In this document: positions 1 through 8,684 of the stretch, piece by piece | Position numbering within the stretch: position 1 is the first letter of the stretch | Layout of the letters: the number at the start of each line of letters is the position of its first letter | The notes under the pieces: generated by a model | What the model was told of the DNA's origin: nothing | Seen by the model: the letters and a program-made list of their open reading frames with translations, nothing else | Databases searched by the model: none | Program-made: the position numbers and the translations under genes | Assembly: GCA_021775835.1 (NCBI GenBank) | Contig: JAJFHC010000161.1 | Location: 12,575-76,574, forward strand | Length of the DNA stretch: 64,000 bases | DNA from: Hyphomicrobiales bacterium | GTDB lineage: Bacteria > Pseudomonadota > Alphaproteobacteria > Rhizobiales > JAJFHC01 | Reading direction: 5' to 3'

Positions 1-905
1 TTGACTGGATCGGCTTTCTGGCCCTGTCGGCGGGAGTGGCCGCACTGCAGTTGCTGTTTGACCGTGGCGAGCGTAACGGCTGGTTCGATAGCATGGAGAC
101 GATTGTTGAAGCCTGTGTCGTGGTGCTCGGCTTCTATCTTTTCATTGTCCACAGCCTGACCGGAAAACGGCCGTTCCTCGACTTGCGGATTTTGCGCGAC
201 AGAAATTATTCGGTCGGCTTGTTGCTGGTCTTCGCCTTCGGCATGTTGAACTTTGTGCCCATGGTTCTGTTTCCGCCGTTGTTGCAGGAGCTTCGAGGGT
301 ACCCGCAGTCGGTGATCGGACTGCTGATGGGCGCGCGCGGGGTGGGGACCTTCGTCGGCTTCACGCTCATGGCTTTCGCCGGACGGGTCGATCCGCGTAT
401 TCCGATGTCGATGGGGTTCCTCCTGCAGGCCTATGCCGGCTGGGAGATGGCCCAGTTCGACATCAACCTGACAACGCACGATGTGGCCTGGACGAGTGCG
501 GTACAGGGGTTGGGTGTTGGCCTTGCCTGGGTGCCCGTCAGTGTGGTGACATTCTCGACACTCAAGCCGGTTCACATCCCCGAGGCCACGGCAATTTTCC
601 AGTTGCTGCGCAACGTCGCCTCGAGTGCGTTCATATCCATATCCGTTGCCGTCGTCATTCACACAAGCAAAATCAATCATGCCGATGTGGCCAGCGGACT
701 TTCGGTCTGGGCAGATGGATTGCGTTTCCTGTCCGCCACAAGAGTGTGGGACGTCACCACGACATCAGGATTGGCGGGCCTCGAGACCGAGCTGCAGAAA
801 CAGAGCCTGATGATCGGCTACCTCAATGCATTCCAGCTGTTTGCCTGGATATCGCTCGCCGCCATACCTCTTGTCCTGCTGGTCAAGCCGGTGAAGAGGC
901 ATTGA
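1..905 (+). CDS. MFS drug efflux transporter, DHA2 family (3' part)
   Basis: This is the C-terminal part of a major facilitator pump. The frame is open from the left edge (it reads DWIGFLALSAG before the first internal GTG at 36), so the true start lies outside the window. The visible part has about seven hydrophobic segments. The GERNGWFDS stretch followed by FLDLRILRDRNY is typical of the loop in the second half of EmrB/QacA-type (14-TM, DHA2) proteins. Proteins of this family export drugs or other amphiphiles across the inner membrane using the proton gradient, often with an EmrA-type adaptor, which cannot be seen here. The family call is firm; the substrate is unknown. Confidence 0.85.
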   Translation, partial: DWIGFLALSAGVAALQLLFDRGERNGWFDSMETIVEACVVVLGFYLFIVHSLTGKRPFLDLRILRDRNYSVGLLLVFAFGMLNFVPMVLFPPLLQELRGYPQSVIGLLMGARGVGTFVGFTLMAFAGRVDPRIPMSMGFLLQAYAGWEMAQFDINLTTHDVAWTSAVQGLGVGLAWVPVSVVTFSTLKPVHIPEATAIFQLLRNVASSAFISISVAVVIHTSKINHADVASGLSVWADGLRFLSATRVWDVTTTSGLAGLETELQKQSLMIGYLNAFQLFAWISLAAIPLVLLVKPVKRH

Positions 906-912
906 TGCTCTC

Positions 913-940
913 GGGGTAACGGTGATTACACTGTTACCCC
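913..940. terminator. Intergenic hairpin between convergent genes
   Basis: GGGGTAAC at 913-920 pairs perfectly with GTTACCCC at 933-940, and two further inner pairs (one G-T) extend the stem around an 8-base loop. It sits between the convergent MFS and chemoreceptor genes and could terminate both. There is no clear T tract on either side, so termination is inferred from position and stem strength. Confidence 0.45.
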
Positions 941-990
941 TGGTTGCCGTAGTTGTTCAGGGCATGGCCCCTGGATTCAGCCAGTTGTCT

Positions 991-3045
991 TCAGGCCGAG
1001 CGAACCTGAGCGACAAATCTCTCGACTTCCGTTTTCAAGTGTATGGACTGATCGCTGAGTTCGTTTGCCTTGGCACTGACTTCTCCTGATGCGGCGCCGG
1101 CCTCCTGAGAGGCTTCCGTGACGGTGACGATGTTCTCCGTAACGCTGGCTGTTCCGGTTGCCGCTTCCTGGACGCTGCGTGCAATTTCCTGGGTAACCGC
1201 ACCTTGCTCTTCCATCGCGGTTGCGATTGCCGTGGACGCTTCGTCGACCTGCCCGATTATCATGCTGATGGCTTCCATGGAAGACGCCGCGTTTTTGGTG
1301 GCGTCCTGGATTTCCTGGATCTGCTGGCTGATCTCTTCGGTTGCGCTGCCGGTCTGGCTGGCCAGATCCTTGACTTCGCTTGCCACCACTGCAAACCCCT
1401 TGCCCATTTCACCAGCGCGTGCCGCTTCAATCGTAGCGTTGAGAGCCAGCAGATTTGTTTGCGCGGCGATATCGGAAATCATGCCGACAACGGCACCTAT
1501 TTTGTCCGCCGTGACAGCCAGATCGCCCATTTGCTCACCGGTTCGGTTGGCTTCTTCGACAGCCTGCCTGGAGGCTTGGGCTGCTTCAACCACGCGCTGG
1601 TTGATCTCGCCGATGGACGCTGACAGTTCCTCGGTGGCAACCGCCACAGTCTGGACATTGGTTGCGGCCTCTTCCGATGCTGCAGAAACGGTCATGGCCT
1701 GATTGCTGGTCTGCTCTGAGATGCCCGCCATTGCCTGAGCAGTCGTCTGCAACTCCGTTGAGGCGCCTGCTACGGTTTCGACGATACCGCCGACAGATGC
1801 GTCGAAATCATCGGCCATCTTCGTCATCGTGGCCTTCTTTTCCGCTTCGATCCGCTGTTCGGTCTCTTCCTGCTGACGTTCGAGAGCCACTCTTTCCAGT
1901 GCATTGTCCTTGAACACGTGCACAGACTTGACCATCTCACCGATCTCATTTGAGCGTGCTGGCGGTAGTTCGACGTCGAGATCGCCTTCCGCCAGGCGTG
2001 TCATCGCGGTGATGATCTGCTGGAAGGTCACGTTGATGTTTCTGATAATGAAGAAGCAGAGCACGAACACCACCAGGAGCGACGCCAGGATTTCTGCAAT
2101 TGCGGTCCACTCGGCAGTAATCGCAGAGGCTTCATACGCAGCAAGTTTTGCAATCAGGTCTGAGCTGAGTGAGTCTTCGATTTGTTTCAGTCCATTGATC
2201 TTCTTTGTGATCGTGTCGAACCATAGTTTACCTGTGACGCCCTGGAACTCGCCCCACATGCCGCTCGCAATGGCAATGTCTCGCATGCGCTGGACCTCTT
2301 TGGCCGCCGCACCAGACAGGACACCATCGAAGGTTGCCTTCTGCTTGTCGGTGGCATAATTGAGGAACATCGTGTTGTAGGTGTTCTGGGCCGAGATCAA
2401 CTGCTTGAATTTATCCATTGCCTGCGGGGAGAATTTGCCTGCCGCAAAACCGTTGGCACCGACGGCGCGCTCGATGCCGGCCCGTTCCTTGCCCTGAAGA
2501 AAGTTTGCATAACCGACAATGCGCAGAACAATCGTTGGGTCCTGCGATAGTGTGGCCATGGATTCGATGAGTTTGAGATTCTGGCCGTTGAGACTGGTGT
2601 AAAATCCAATCGCATCTTTGCCAGAAATCGACAATGCATCGACCTTACCGCGAATGCCATCCAGCTTTCCCAAAGTTGTCATCACGCTCCGGAAAGCCTC
2701 GTCGAAGTCTGCGCCATAGTCAGCCGCATTGAAGCCCGTCACGAACGCGCTAAGTTCATCGCGTTTTTTGTTGGTTGCATCACGCTGCGTGGCCAGTTCA
2801 GAGGCGAACTTTTCGCCTTTGCTGCCAACGAAAACCGCAGTCGCCCCGCGCTCCTTCTGTTGTTCGTGGACTAAGTTACTCATTTTGACGGCGAGGGTGG
2901 TCAGCGTCGACAGTGTTGCGGCCTCTTGCGTCCTTTCGAATTCCCTGAGGACGATCTGTGACGCAAAAAATACAGTCGTTAGGATCGGGATACACGCCAC
3001 GATCAGAATCCACCGGGAGATCTTCATGTTCAGAAGAAAGTTCAT
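991..3045 (-). CDS. Methyl-accepting chemotaxis protein with NIT sensor domain
   Basis: Inner-membrane chemoreceptor of 684 residues. After an N-terminal TM segment (about 7-30) comes a periplasmic NIT (nitrate/nitrite-sensing type) domain with the [12 protein letters not shown] motif near residue 65. A second TM lies near 310-335, followed by a HAMP domain and a long cytoplasmic signalling helix bundle whose hairpin tip reads [20 protein letters not shown]. The ATG at 3045 is preferred over an upstream start because GGAGGG lies 6 bases before it. NIT domains are known or predicted to bind nitrate or nitrite; the actual ligand is not shown. No che genes are nearby, so it would signal through a distant chemosensory system. 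Confidence 0.93.
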   Translation of the reverse strand: MNFLLNMKISRWILIVACIPILTTVFFASQIVLREFERTQEAATLSTLTTLAVKMSNLVHEQQKERGATAVFVGSKGEKFASELATQRDATNKKRDELSAFVTGFNAADYGADFDEAFRSVMTTLGKLDGIRGKVDALSISGKDAIGFYTSLNGQNLKLIESMATLSQDPTIVLRIVGYANFLQGKERAGIERAVGANGFAAGKFSPQAMDKFKQLISAQNTYNTMFLNYATDKQKATFDGVLSGAAAKEVQRMRDIAIASGMWGEFQGVTGKLWFDTITKKINGLKQIEDSLSSDLIAKLAAYEASAITAEWTAIAEILASLLVVFVLCFFIIRNINVTFQQIITAMTRLAEGDLDVELPPARSNEIGEMVKSVHVFKDNALERVALERQQEETEQRIEAEKKATMTKMADDFDASVGGIVETVAGASTELQTTAQAMAGISEQTSNQAMTVSAASEEAATNVQTVAVATEELSASIGEINQRVVEAAQASRQAVEEANRTGEQMGDLAVTADKIGAVVGMISDIAAQTNLLALNATIEAARAGEMGKGFAVVASEVKDLASQTGSATEEISQQIQEIQDATKNAASSMEAISMIIGQVDEASTAIATAMEEQGAVTQEIARSVQEAATGTASVTENIVTVTEASQEAGAASGEVSAKANELSDQSIHLKTEVERFVAQVRSA

Positions 3046-3198
3046 TTTGGCCCTCCAGCCGTATAGTGCCCAACAACGCAAAACCGCCGGCCAAAACCAG
3101 GCCGCATTTTCGGTGAGAAGTACCGGGTATCATGGTAAATGGAGGGTTAAGGGCTGAACGAGGATGTGGTGCCTGACGGATAGGATTGGAACACACGA

Positions 3199-3555
3199 AT
3201 GGACGGACTGGAACCTCAAGCCCTAAGCTCGGGAAGGATTGGCGCGCGCCTTTTGCTGTTGTCCCCACTGGACAACACTCTCGTGGCGACAGGAGATATC
3301 GGAGCCGGAGAAACCGTCGATATTGACGGTGGGGTTTTCACGACGTCCACGCAGATAAGCCGTGGTCACAAAGTTGCCCGCCGGGAAATCGCTGTGGGAG
3401 ACAAGATCTACAAGTACGGCGCACCGATCGGATCGGCGACCGCCGGCATCGCGCCCGGTGAACACGTCCACACCCACAACATCAAGTCCGACTACACACC
3501 CACATACACGCTGGAGGCCGCCCGCGCCGAACACGAGCGGGAAGGAACAAAGTAA
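3199..3555 (+). CDS. SAF-domain small subunit of a UxaA-family dehydratase/lyase
   Basis: A 118-residue protein matching the SAF domain found at the N-terminus of altronate dehydratases, including the PGEHVHTHNI motif near residue 87. In UxaA proper this domain is fused to the catalytic part. Here it is a separate gene whose stop overlaps the ATG of the next gene (TAATG), so the two are translationally coupled subunits. A split arrangement is also known for (2R)-sulfolactate sulfo-lyase (SuyA/SuyB) and for other sugar-acid dehydratases, so the substrate is open. The ribosome site is weak (AGGATTGGA upstream). Confidence 0.85.
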   Translation: MDGLEPQALSSGRIGARLLLLSPLDNTLVATGDIGAGETVDIDGGVFTTSTQISRGHKVARREIAVGDKIYKYGAPIGSATAGIAPGEHVHTHNIKSDYTPTYTLEAARAEHEREGTK

Positions 3556-4742
3556 TGCGTGGTTTTCTCAGAAGCGACGGGCGCAAGGGTATCCGCAACA
3601 TTATTGTCGTAGCCTATTTGGTCGAATGCGCCCATCACGTGGCCCGCGAAATCACCATCCCGTTCCGCGACAGGGAAACCCACTTGATCGGGTTTCCAGG
3701 GTGCTATCCCAATGAATATGCGCAAGGCATCATGGAGCGCCTGTGCACTCATCCCAACGTGGGCGCCGTGTTGCTGGTGTCACTCGGTTGTGAGAGTTTC
3801 AACAAGTTCCAGTTGGAGAAAATTGTCCGTGACAGCGGCCGTCCGGTCGAAACCATCACCATCCAGCACAGGGGCGGTACGCGCGGTTCGATAGAACTGG
3901 GCCGGAACTGGGTCGAAAGCCAACTCGGCGCACTTTCCGCCATGCCGACGGTGCCCTTGTCCCGCGACGAACTTGTCATCGGCACGATCTGTGGCGGTTC
4001 CGATGGCACAAGCGGGCTGACGGGAAATCCGGCAGTGGGCCGTGCATTCGACCGGCTTGTCGCCGATGGCGCCGCGTGTATTTTCGAGGAAACCGGAGAA
4101 CTCATAGGCTGCGAGGAAATCATGGCCGACCGTGCGTCGACACCCGAACTGGCGGATGAGTTGCGGGCGGCGGTCCACAAGGCTGCACGTTATTACGACA
4201 CCCTCGGGTTTGGCAGCTTCGCCGCCGGCAATGCCGATGGCGGCCTGTCGACAATCGAAGAGAAGTCCATGGGCGCCTACGCCAAGTCAGGCGCCTCGGA
4301 GATCGCCGGCCTGATCAAGCCCGGCGACATACCGCCCAGGGGCGGACTCTATCTGATGGACGTTGTGCCGGACGGTGAGGTGCGTTTTGGATTTCCCAAC
4401 ATCGCCGACAATGCCGAAATCGTCGAGATGATCGCATCGGGGTGTCACATGACCCTGTTCGTCACCGGCCGCGGGTCCGTGGTCGGCTCCGCGATCTCGC
4501 CGGTCATCAAAGTCTGTGCAAACCCAGACGCCTATCGCCGTCTCGCCGAGGACATGGACATAGACGCAGGACGCATTCTGGAAGGTGAGGGCGATCTCGA
4601 CCAGGTGGGGGCTGAAATCGTTGATCTCGTCGACGCGGTCGCCGGCGGCGCCCAGACCAAGTCCGAAGCACTCGGGCACATGGAATTCATTCTCACCTAC
4701 AAGTCTTTCGAACCAATCGGCCCATCCTGTTTGCCTGGTTAG
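3555..4742 (+). CDS. UxaA-family dehydratase/lyase, large catalytic subunit
   Basis: A 395-residue protein resembling the C-terminal catalytic domain of D-altronate/D-galactarate dehydratases. Its length fits the stand-alone large subunit (SuyB-like or split UxaA). Family features include GCYPNEYAQ, the IGTICGGSDGTSGLTGNPAVG region around residue 140 and the late GRGSVVGSAISPVIK segment. Members carry out metal-dependent beta-elimination on hydroxy acids. The gene starts within the stop of the SAF gene, and its TAG overlaps the stop of the convergent PhyH gene by four bases. Sugar-acid dehydration or sulfolactate lysis are both possible; the sequence alone does not decide. Confidence 0.85.
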   Translation: MRGFLRSDGRKGIRNIIVVAYLVECAHHVAREITIPFRDRETHLIGFPGCYPNEYAQGIMERLCTHPNVGAVLLVSLGCESFNKFQLEKIVRDSGRPVETITIQHRGGTRGSIELGRNWVESQLGALSAMPTVPLSRDELVIGTICGGSDGTSGLTGNPAVGRAFDRLVADGAACIFEETGELIGCEEIMADRASTPELADELRAAVHKAARYYDTLGFGSFAAGNADGGLSTIEEKSMGAYAKSGASEIAGLIKPGDIPPRGGLYLMDVVPDGEVRFGFPNIADNAEIVEMIASGCHMTLFVTGRGSVVGSAISPVIKVCANPDAYRRLAEDMDIDAGRILEGEGDLDQVGAEIVDLVDAVAGGAQTKSEALGHMEFILTYKSFEPIGPSCLPG

Positions 4743-5623
4743 GCAGCATTTACCTTTGTCGTTTCGTGTTTCGCCTGCTGGTCGAAGAACGAAGCGGTCG
4801 TCGGTTTCTGGGGCAGTTCGATCTGGTAGGGAACCGAGCGCACCATGTTGGTCTTCTCCCCGCGCACGACCAGGCCTTCGTATTCGGTCGGCATCGGGTT
4901 GGCCGAGTAAGGGATCGCGTCTTCCGCGGAATAGACACAGATGAAGAGCGTTCTGGACCCTTGTGAAAGGTTCGGTGCAGATCCGTGCAGCAGTCTCGTA
5001 TGCATGAGGCAGACAGAGCCGGCAGACCCCTTGCACAACACCGCCTTCGACTGGCAATCGTCTGCGATCTCGTCGGTGACCGACCCTGTGAACACACCAT
5101 TGTGCCACAGGCCGTGCAGGTCGCCCTTGTGCGACCCCGGAACAACCTCCAGTGGTCCGTTTTCTTCCGTTACGTCATCGACCATGAGCAGGGCGGTCAC
5201 AACATCGTCGTTGGAATGAGGCGTGAACGGAAAATCCTGGTGCCACTTCACCGCGGTTCCGCCGCCGGGAAGTTTGGAATTGATTTTTGAATGATGAAAT
5301 TTGACGTTTGGACCGATCAGGTCGGCCACACTATCCGTCATCCGGCTTGACGCCATGGTGGCGTAATAGGATTTCGACACCTCAACCGGCGCATTGACCC
5401 GTCGCAATCCAGGCTTTTCAGCGCTATGCCCGGGTTCCAGGTCATAACGCGGACGCCCGTCCAAGGTATCGCCATAGGCCTGCCCGTGATGCCGGCTCTC
5501 CTCCACCCAGTTGGTGAAATCGGTCTGCAACGCTTTCAGGGTTTCCCCGTCAACGGCGTTTTCCACAACGAGAAACCCGTCGCGCCAGAATTGTTCCTGC
5601 TGTTCCTTGCTCAATGCAGCCAT
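4739..5623 (-). CDS. Phytanoyl-CoA dioxygenase (PhyH) family protein
   Basis: Predicted Fe(II)/2-oxoglutarate oxygenase of 294 residues. It opens with the usual PhyH pattern (EQFWRDGFLVVENAVDGETL). The iron ligands are seen as WHQDFPF (H and D, near residue 130), with a distal His in the RLLHGSAPN segment and an Arg shortly after for the co-substrate. Start ATG 5623 follows a strong GGGAGGA; the frame extends further upstream but without an equal signal. Family members hydroxylate or demethylate small molecules such as acyl-CoAs, ectoine or phosphonates. It is divergent from a LysR gene that probably controls it. Confidence 0.88.
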   Translation of the reverse strand: MAALSKEQQEQFWRDGFLVVENAVDGETLKALQTDFTNWVEESRHHGQAYGDTLDGRPRYDLEPGHSAEKPGLRRVNAPVEVSKSYYATMASSRMTDSVADLIGPNVKFHHSKINSKLPGGGTAVKWHQDFPFTPHSNDDVVTALLMVDDVTEENGPLEVVPGSHKGDLHGLWHNGVFTGSVTDEIADDCQSKAVLCKGSAGSVCLMHTRLLHGSAPNLSQGSRTLFICVYSAEDAIPYSANPMPTEYEGLVVRGEKTNMVRSVPYQIELPQKPTTASFFDQQAKHETTKVNAA

Positions 5624-5729
5624 GATGAATGTCCTCCCGATAGGATGCCTGCGACGCCATTGATGTCTTGATAGCGGATCCGTGTTATCGTGAAAATCTG
5701 TTTTATATGATCTTTGAGATAAGAAAACT

Positions 5730-6650
5730 ATGGTTCGATTTACACTCAGGCAATGCACCTACTTTCTCGCTGTGGTGGATTGTGGCGGTATCGCCCAGGC
5801 AGCCCGGGCCTTGAACATTTCCCAACCCGCCGTATCGCAGGCACTGGACAAACTCGAGGGTGCCTACGGGTTGAAACTTCTTGTCAGGCATCATGCGCGC
5901 GGCACGGAGCCCACGCCGCAGGGGCGGGCCTTTGCGGAGTCGGCACGGGTTCTGGTCGATAACGCAACACGGGTCGAGCATGACGCCATGTCGATCGCGT
6001 CCCATCTTGCGGGTAGAATCCGGTTTGGATGTTTCCACACCATCGCGCCGTTCTACATGACCCAGATCGTGAAGTCGTATGGCGCCGTGTTCCCGGGGAT
6101 CCGGATAAAGCCGATGGAACTTCTCCAGGACGACATCGTTTCCCGAATTCTATCCGGCGAACTCGATCTGGCGCTCACCTATGACATGAGCCTCGAGAAC
6201 GACCAGCTTGCTCTGCGCACGGCCGCGAGCCTGAAGCCTTTCATACTGCTGAACAGCGATCATCCCATGGCATCCAGATCCTCCATCAGTCTGAAGGAGA
6301 TGGCCCTCGAACCGTTCGTGCTGTTCGATGGACCGGGAAGTCAGGACTATTTCAGGCAAGTCCTGTCAGACCAAGGGATCAATCCAACGCTCGGCTTCCA
6401 GTCGAGTTCCATGGAGTCGGTCCGCTGTGCCGTGGCAAACGGTCTGGGGTTTTCCCTGAGTGTCATGCGGCCGGCTCATGCGGAAACTTACGATGGCGGC
6501 CAGGTGACATCAGTCCCGATTGCCGACGAGCCCGATCCACTTCCACTGGTCGTCGTCACAAGGAAACAGAGCGAGCCGTCGGAACTGATCGACCGCTTTG
6601 CGGAGTTCTGCCTAACGGAAGTGCAGGCCAGGGAAGCCGACTCAGTATGA
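5730..6650 (+). CDS. LysR-family transcriptional regulator
   Basis: A 306-residue LTTR with an N-terminal winged helix-turn-helix (TYFLAVVDCGGIAQAARALN, then SQPAVSQALDKLE at about 30-45) and a periplasmic-binding-type effector domain from about residue 90. It is divergent from the PhyH dioxygenase at 4739-5623 with 106 bases between the starts. That gap contains CGGATCCG at 5675-5682 flanked by GATA and TATC, a weak operator candidate. Control of the PhyH gene, and possibly of the UxaA pair beyond, is inferred from position only. Confidence 0.93.
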   Translation: MVRFTLRQCTYFLAVVDCGGIAQAARALNISQPAVSQALDKLEGAYGLKLLVRHHARGTEPTPQGRAFAESARVLVDNATRVEHDAMSIASHLAGRIRFGCFHTIAPFYMTQIVKSYGAVFPGIRIKPMELLQDDIVSRILSGELDLALTYDMSLENDQLALRTAASLKPFILLNSDHPMASRSSISLKEMALEPFVLFDGPGSQDYFRQVLSDQGINPTLGFQSSSMESVRCAVANGLGFSLSVMRPAHAETYDGGQVTSVPIADEPDPLPLVVVTRKQSEPSELIDRFAEFCLTEVQAREADSV

Positions 6651-6657
6651 ATTGGCC

Positions 6658-6981
6658 TTACCCTTTGTAAAGCTCGCTACGGATCCCGTGATAGCCGTCC
6701 CAGGCGAACCAGTAACTCACATGACCGGGCAGTCGCTCCAGCTTAGTGCCGTCAGGGCCGGTCAGGGCCTCCTCGGTGATAGTCCAGGCCCCGCCCGGAC
6801 CTGTAACCTGGCCAGGAGCGTCGCTGGCTGTGAACTCCAGACCTTTGCGGTCGTAGGCCCTGACAGTTCTGGTGTCGGCATTGCCGATCAGCACCACATT
6901 GCGGTTTCCGACCCGGTCATTGATGTGCGTTTCAAAAAGAATGCCGGAACCGCTCTCACTGCTTTGTGTTGTGAAGTGAAG
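6658..6981 (-). pseudogene. C-terminal remnant of a DUF3179 protein
   Basis: The minus-strand frame between the stops at 6982-6984 and 6658-6660 reads NDRVGNRNVVLIGN, then VRAYDRKGLEF, and near the end LPGHVSYWFAWDGYH. These resemble the conserved end of DUF3179 proteins, which are normally about 300-400 residues. Only about 107 codons remain, there is no ATG at the 5' end, and the hairpin at 6983-7013 sits exactly where the rest of the gene should continue. I read this as a truncated, non-functional gene. A short protein from the internal GTG at 6897 (79 codons) cannot be excluded but would lack most of the domain. Confidence 0.6.
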
Positions 6982-6982
6982 T

Positions 6983-7013
6983 CACGGCCCGGAAGACATC
7001 CAACCGGGCCGTG
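6983..7013. terminator. Strong GC hairpin downstream of the SPW gene
   Basis: CACGGCCCGG at 6983-6992 and CCGGGCCGTG at 7004-7013 form a perfect 10-bp stem with an 11-base loop, 6 bases beyond the stop of the minus-strand SPW gene. There is no long T run, but the position fits transcription termination of that gene. Confidence 0.55.
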
Positions 7014-7019
7014 GTTCAA

Positions 7020-7388
7020 TCAGGCATAGGCTGCCGCAGGTTCCGGTTTATGCAAGCTGACGACGAACAGCACGGCCGCGCCGTTGGCCCAGTAGTACCA
7101 GGCATCGATACCGTTGAAGCCAAGCAGGCCGGGTGCCATGAGGAAAATGACGCCGACAGCAAAGTCCACCGCCAGGTGGAACGAATAGGGAAGCACGCGT
7201 AGCACGCCCAGGTGGTGATCGGTCAGGAAGGTCAGGACAAAAGCCGCGGCGCCTGTGCCGACAGCCAACCACAAAGCCAAGGTGTGGGAGGTCCCGAGGT
7301 TGAGGACGAACGGCATGATCATGAGAGCCACGGCAACGGGATAATCAAGAAAGGCGTGTATCTTGCGGGTAACAAATCGAGGATCCAT
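7020..7388 (-). CDS. SPW repeat membrane protein
   Basis: A 122-residue membrane protein with four hydrophobic helices, including an SPW-family-type ALWLAVGTGAA segment and a second similar one near DAWYYWANGAAVLFVV. Start ATG 7388 follows AAAGGAG. A much longer frame runs upstream to 8195 but lies antisense to the phosphoesterase gene and has no domain there. SPW proteins are small integral membrane proteins with no well-established function. Confidence 0.85.
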   Translation of the reverse strand: MDPRFVTRKIHAFLDYPVAVALMIMPFVLNLGTSHTLALWLAVGTGAAAFVLTFLTDHHLGVLRVLPYSFHLAVDFAVGVIFLMAPGLLGFNGIDAWYYWANGAAVLFVVSLHKPEPAAAYA

Positions 7389-7610
7389 GGAAAAGACTCC
7401 TTTTGGGGGGTGAGCGAATTGGACATCGTCGAAAGTACATGTCGACTGAGGAACAATGTGCGTCCACATCTGTGTGTTTTCCATGCTGGAAAATTCAAAA
7501 AACTTGATCGATCGTACAAAATCACGTGTGAACAAGTTGAAGCATTGCCCTGCTGTTTCCGCTGCGGTCTCCCGATTGCCAACGGTCGGGTAATCTCTTA
7601 TTGAGTCCCC

Positions 7611-8369
7611 ATGGCAGAACCAGCACCTAGAAAATTTGCAGCGATCAGCGACATCCACGGTAACAGTGATGCGCTTCTGGCTGTTCTCGACGATATCGAT
7701 CGGCTCGGAATTACCGAGATTGTCAATCTCGGCGACCACCTGAGCGGCCCGCTTGCTGCGGCGAAAACCGCGAACATCCTGATGAACCGGGAGATGGTCT
7801 GCATCCGCGGCAATCATGACCGTTGGCTGGTAGAGAAGGACCCCGGCCAGATGGGGGCTTCGGACAAAGTTGCTTATGACCAGTTGAACAGTGTTCATCT
7901 GGACTGGTTGCGCAGTCTGCCGGCCACGGGGGTTCACGCCGGTGACGTGTTTCTGTGCCACGGCACGCCGGACAGCGACACGACCTATTGGATGGAACAG
8001 GTCAACGCTGACGCAACCGTTCATGTGAAACCGATTGACGACATCGAGGCGGCCGCCACAGGCGTCGACTTTCCCATCATCCTGTGTGGCCATACCCATC
8101 TGCCGAGGGCCGTACGCCTGCGCGATGGCAGGTTGCTTGTTAACCCAGGGAGCGTTGGGTGCCCCGGATACGATGACGACAAACCGGTGTACCACGTGAT
8201 GCAGACGGGGACGCCCGATGCCTGTTACGCGATTCTGGACAAAAGGGATGGGGCATGGAACGTGACCTTTCGGTTCGTTCCCTATGACAGCCGTGCCATG
8301 GTCGCGGCAGCGGAAGGCGAGGGGCGGAGCGAGTGGGCCAGTGCCCTGGCCACCGGTTGGGTGCGCTGA
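7611..8369 (+). CDS. Metallophosphoesterase
   Basis: A 252-residue cytoplasmic calcineurin-like phosphoesterase with all metal-binding motifs in order: SDIHGN near residue 12, GDH near 43, GNHDR near 67 and CGHTHLPRA near 162. Its length and motif spacing match the YfcE/DevT-like group that hydrolyses phosphodiesters or phosphomonoesters with two metals. It stands alone, with 222 bases to the divergent SPW gene. The substrate is unknown. Confidence 0.9.
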   Translation: MAEPAPRKFAAISDIHGNSDALLAVLDDIDRLGITEIVNLGDHLSGPLAAAKTANILMNREMVCIRGNHDRWLVEKDPGQMGASDKVAYDQLNSVHLDWLRSLPATGVHAGDVFLCHGTPDSDTTYWMEQVNADATVHVKPIDDIEAAATGVDFPIILCGHTHLPRAVRLRDGRLLVNPGSVGCPGYDDDKPVYHVMQTGTPDACYAILDKRDGAWNVTFRFVPYDSRAMVAAAEGEGRSEWASALATGWVR

Positions 8370-8433
8370 CGGTCGAATCTGTTACGAGTTTCATTTATTG
8401 CGTGAATGTAGCATGCAGTGAAATATTACGAAT

Positions 8434-8451
8434 AATATCCTCAGAGATATT
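8434..8451. repeat. 18-bp inverted repeat upstream of the leader promoter
   Basis: AATATC-CTCAGA-GATATT is a perfect 6-6-6 dyad ending 21 bases before the predicted -35 box. Its position suits an activator or repressor site for the downstream leader and pump transcript. Confidence 0.35.
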
Positions 8452-8472
8452 GAGTGTAATTTCGCGAAGCTG

Positions 8473-8501
8473 TTGACACTTGGCTATGCCGCCCGTAGTG
8501 T
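8473..8501 (+). promoter_or_regulatory. Predicted sigma-70 promoter for leader and efflux gene
   Basis: A perfect TTGACA (8473-8478) and TAGTGT (8496-8501) are separated by 17 bases. It lies just upstream of a Shine-Dalgarno/short-ORF/terminator array that precedes the Bcr/CflA pump. The -10 is a moderate match. Confidence 0.55.
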
Positions 8502-8527
8502 CCGCAGCGCAAAAGGAGACTTCAGGC

Positions 8528-8575
8528 ATGAATTCATCTGTCGTCATCGTGGGAGAATGGTGCATGGACCGGTAA
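8528..8575 (+). CDS. Predicted 15-residue leader peptide
   Basis: A short frame, MNSSVVIVGEWCMDR followed by TAA, begins 10 bases after an excellent AAAAGGAG (8511-8518). It sits between a good promoter and a factor-independent terminator, and the last third of its coding RNA can pair with the RNA just before that terminator. This is the classic layout of a ribosome-sensing leader. It lacks runs of one amino acid, so I infer sensing of translation inhibition or elongation rate rather than of one amino acid. It could instead be part of a small RNA. Confidence 0.5.
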   Translation: MNSSVVIVGEWCMDR

Positions 8576-8627
8576 CCGACACCAAAACGTTTTCCCATGC
8601 GCCTCCGACACGATCGGGGGTTTTTTT
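8552..8627 (+). terminator. Candidate attenuator: antiterminator versus terminator stem
   Basis: Terminator: CCTCCGA (8602-8608) pairs with TCGGGGG (8614-8620) around loop CACGA, followed by seven T (8621-8627). Competing stem: GGTGCATGG (8559-8567, inside the leader peptide codons) pairs with CCATGCGCC (8595-8603). Three further pairs, 8552-8554 with 8604-8606, follow across a 4-base bulge. The second structure uses five of the seven bases of the terminator's left arm. The next gene starts 57 bases after the T run. Confidence 0.55.
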
Positions 8628-8684
8628 GTGCTGTTTTTCCAGATTTCGCAGACTCAGTTACACCATGACACCCAGCAGGTTCTG

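Noticed and set aside
7020..8195. A 391-codon minus-strand open frame
   Set aside because: Only its last 122 codons (from 7388) form a protein family (SPW) with a ribosome site. The rest is antisense to the well-supported phosphoesterase gene.
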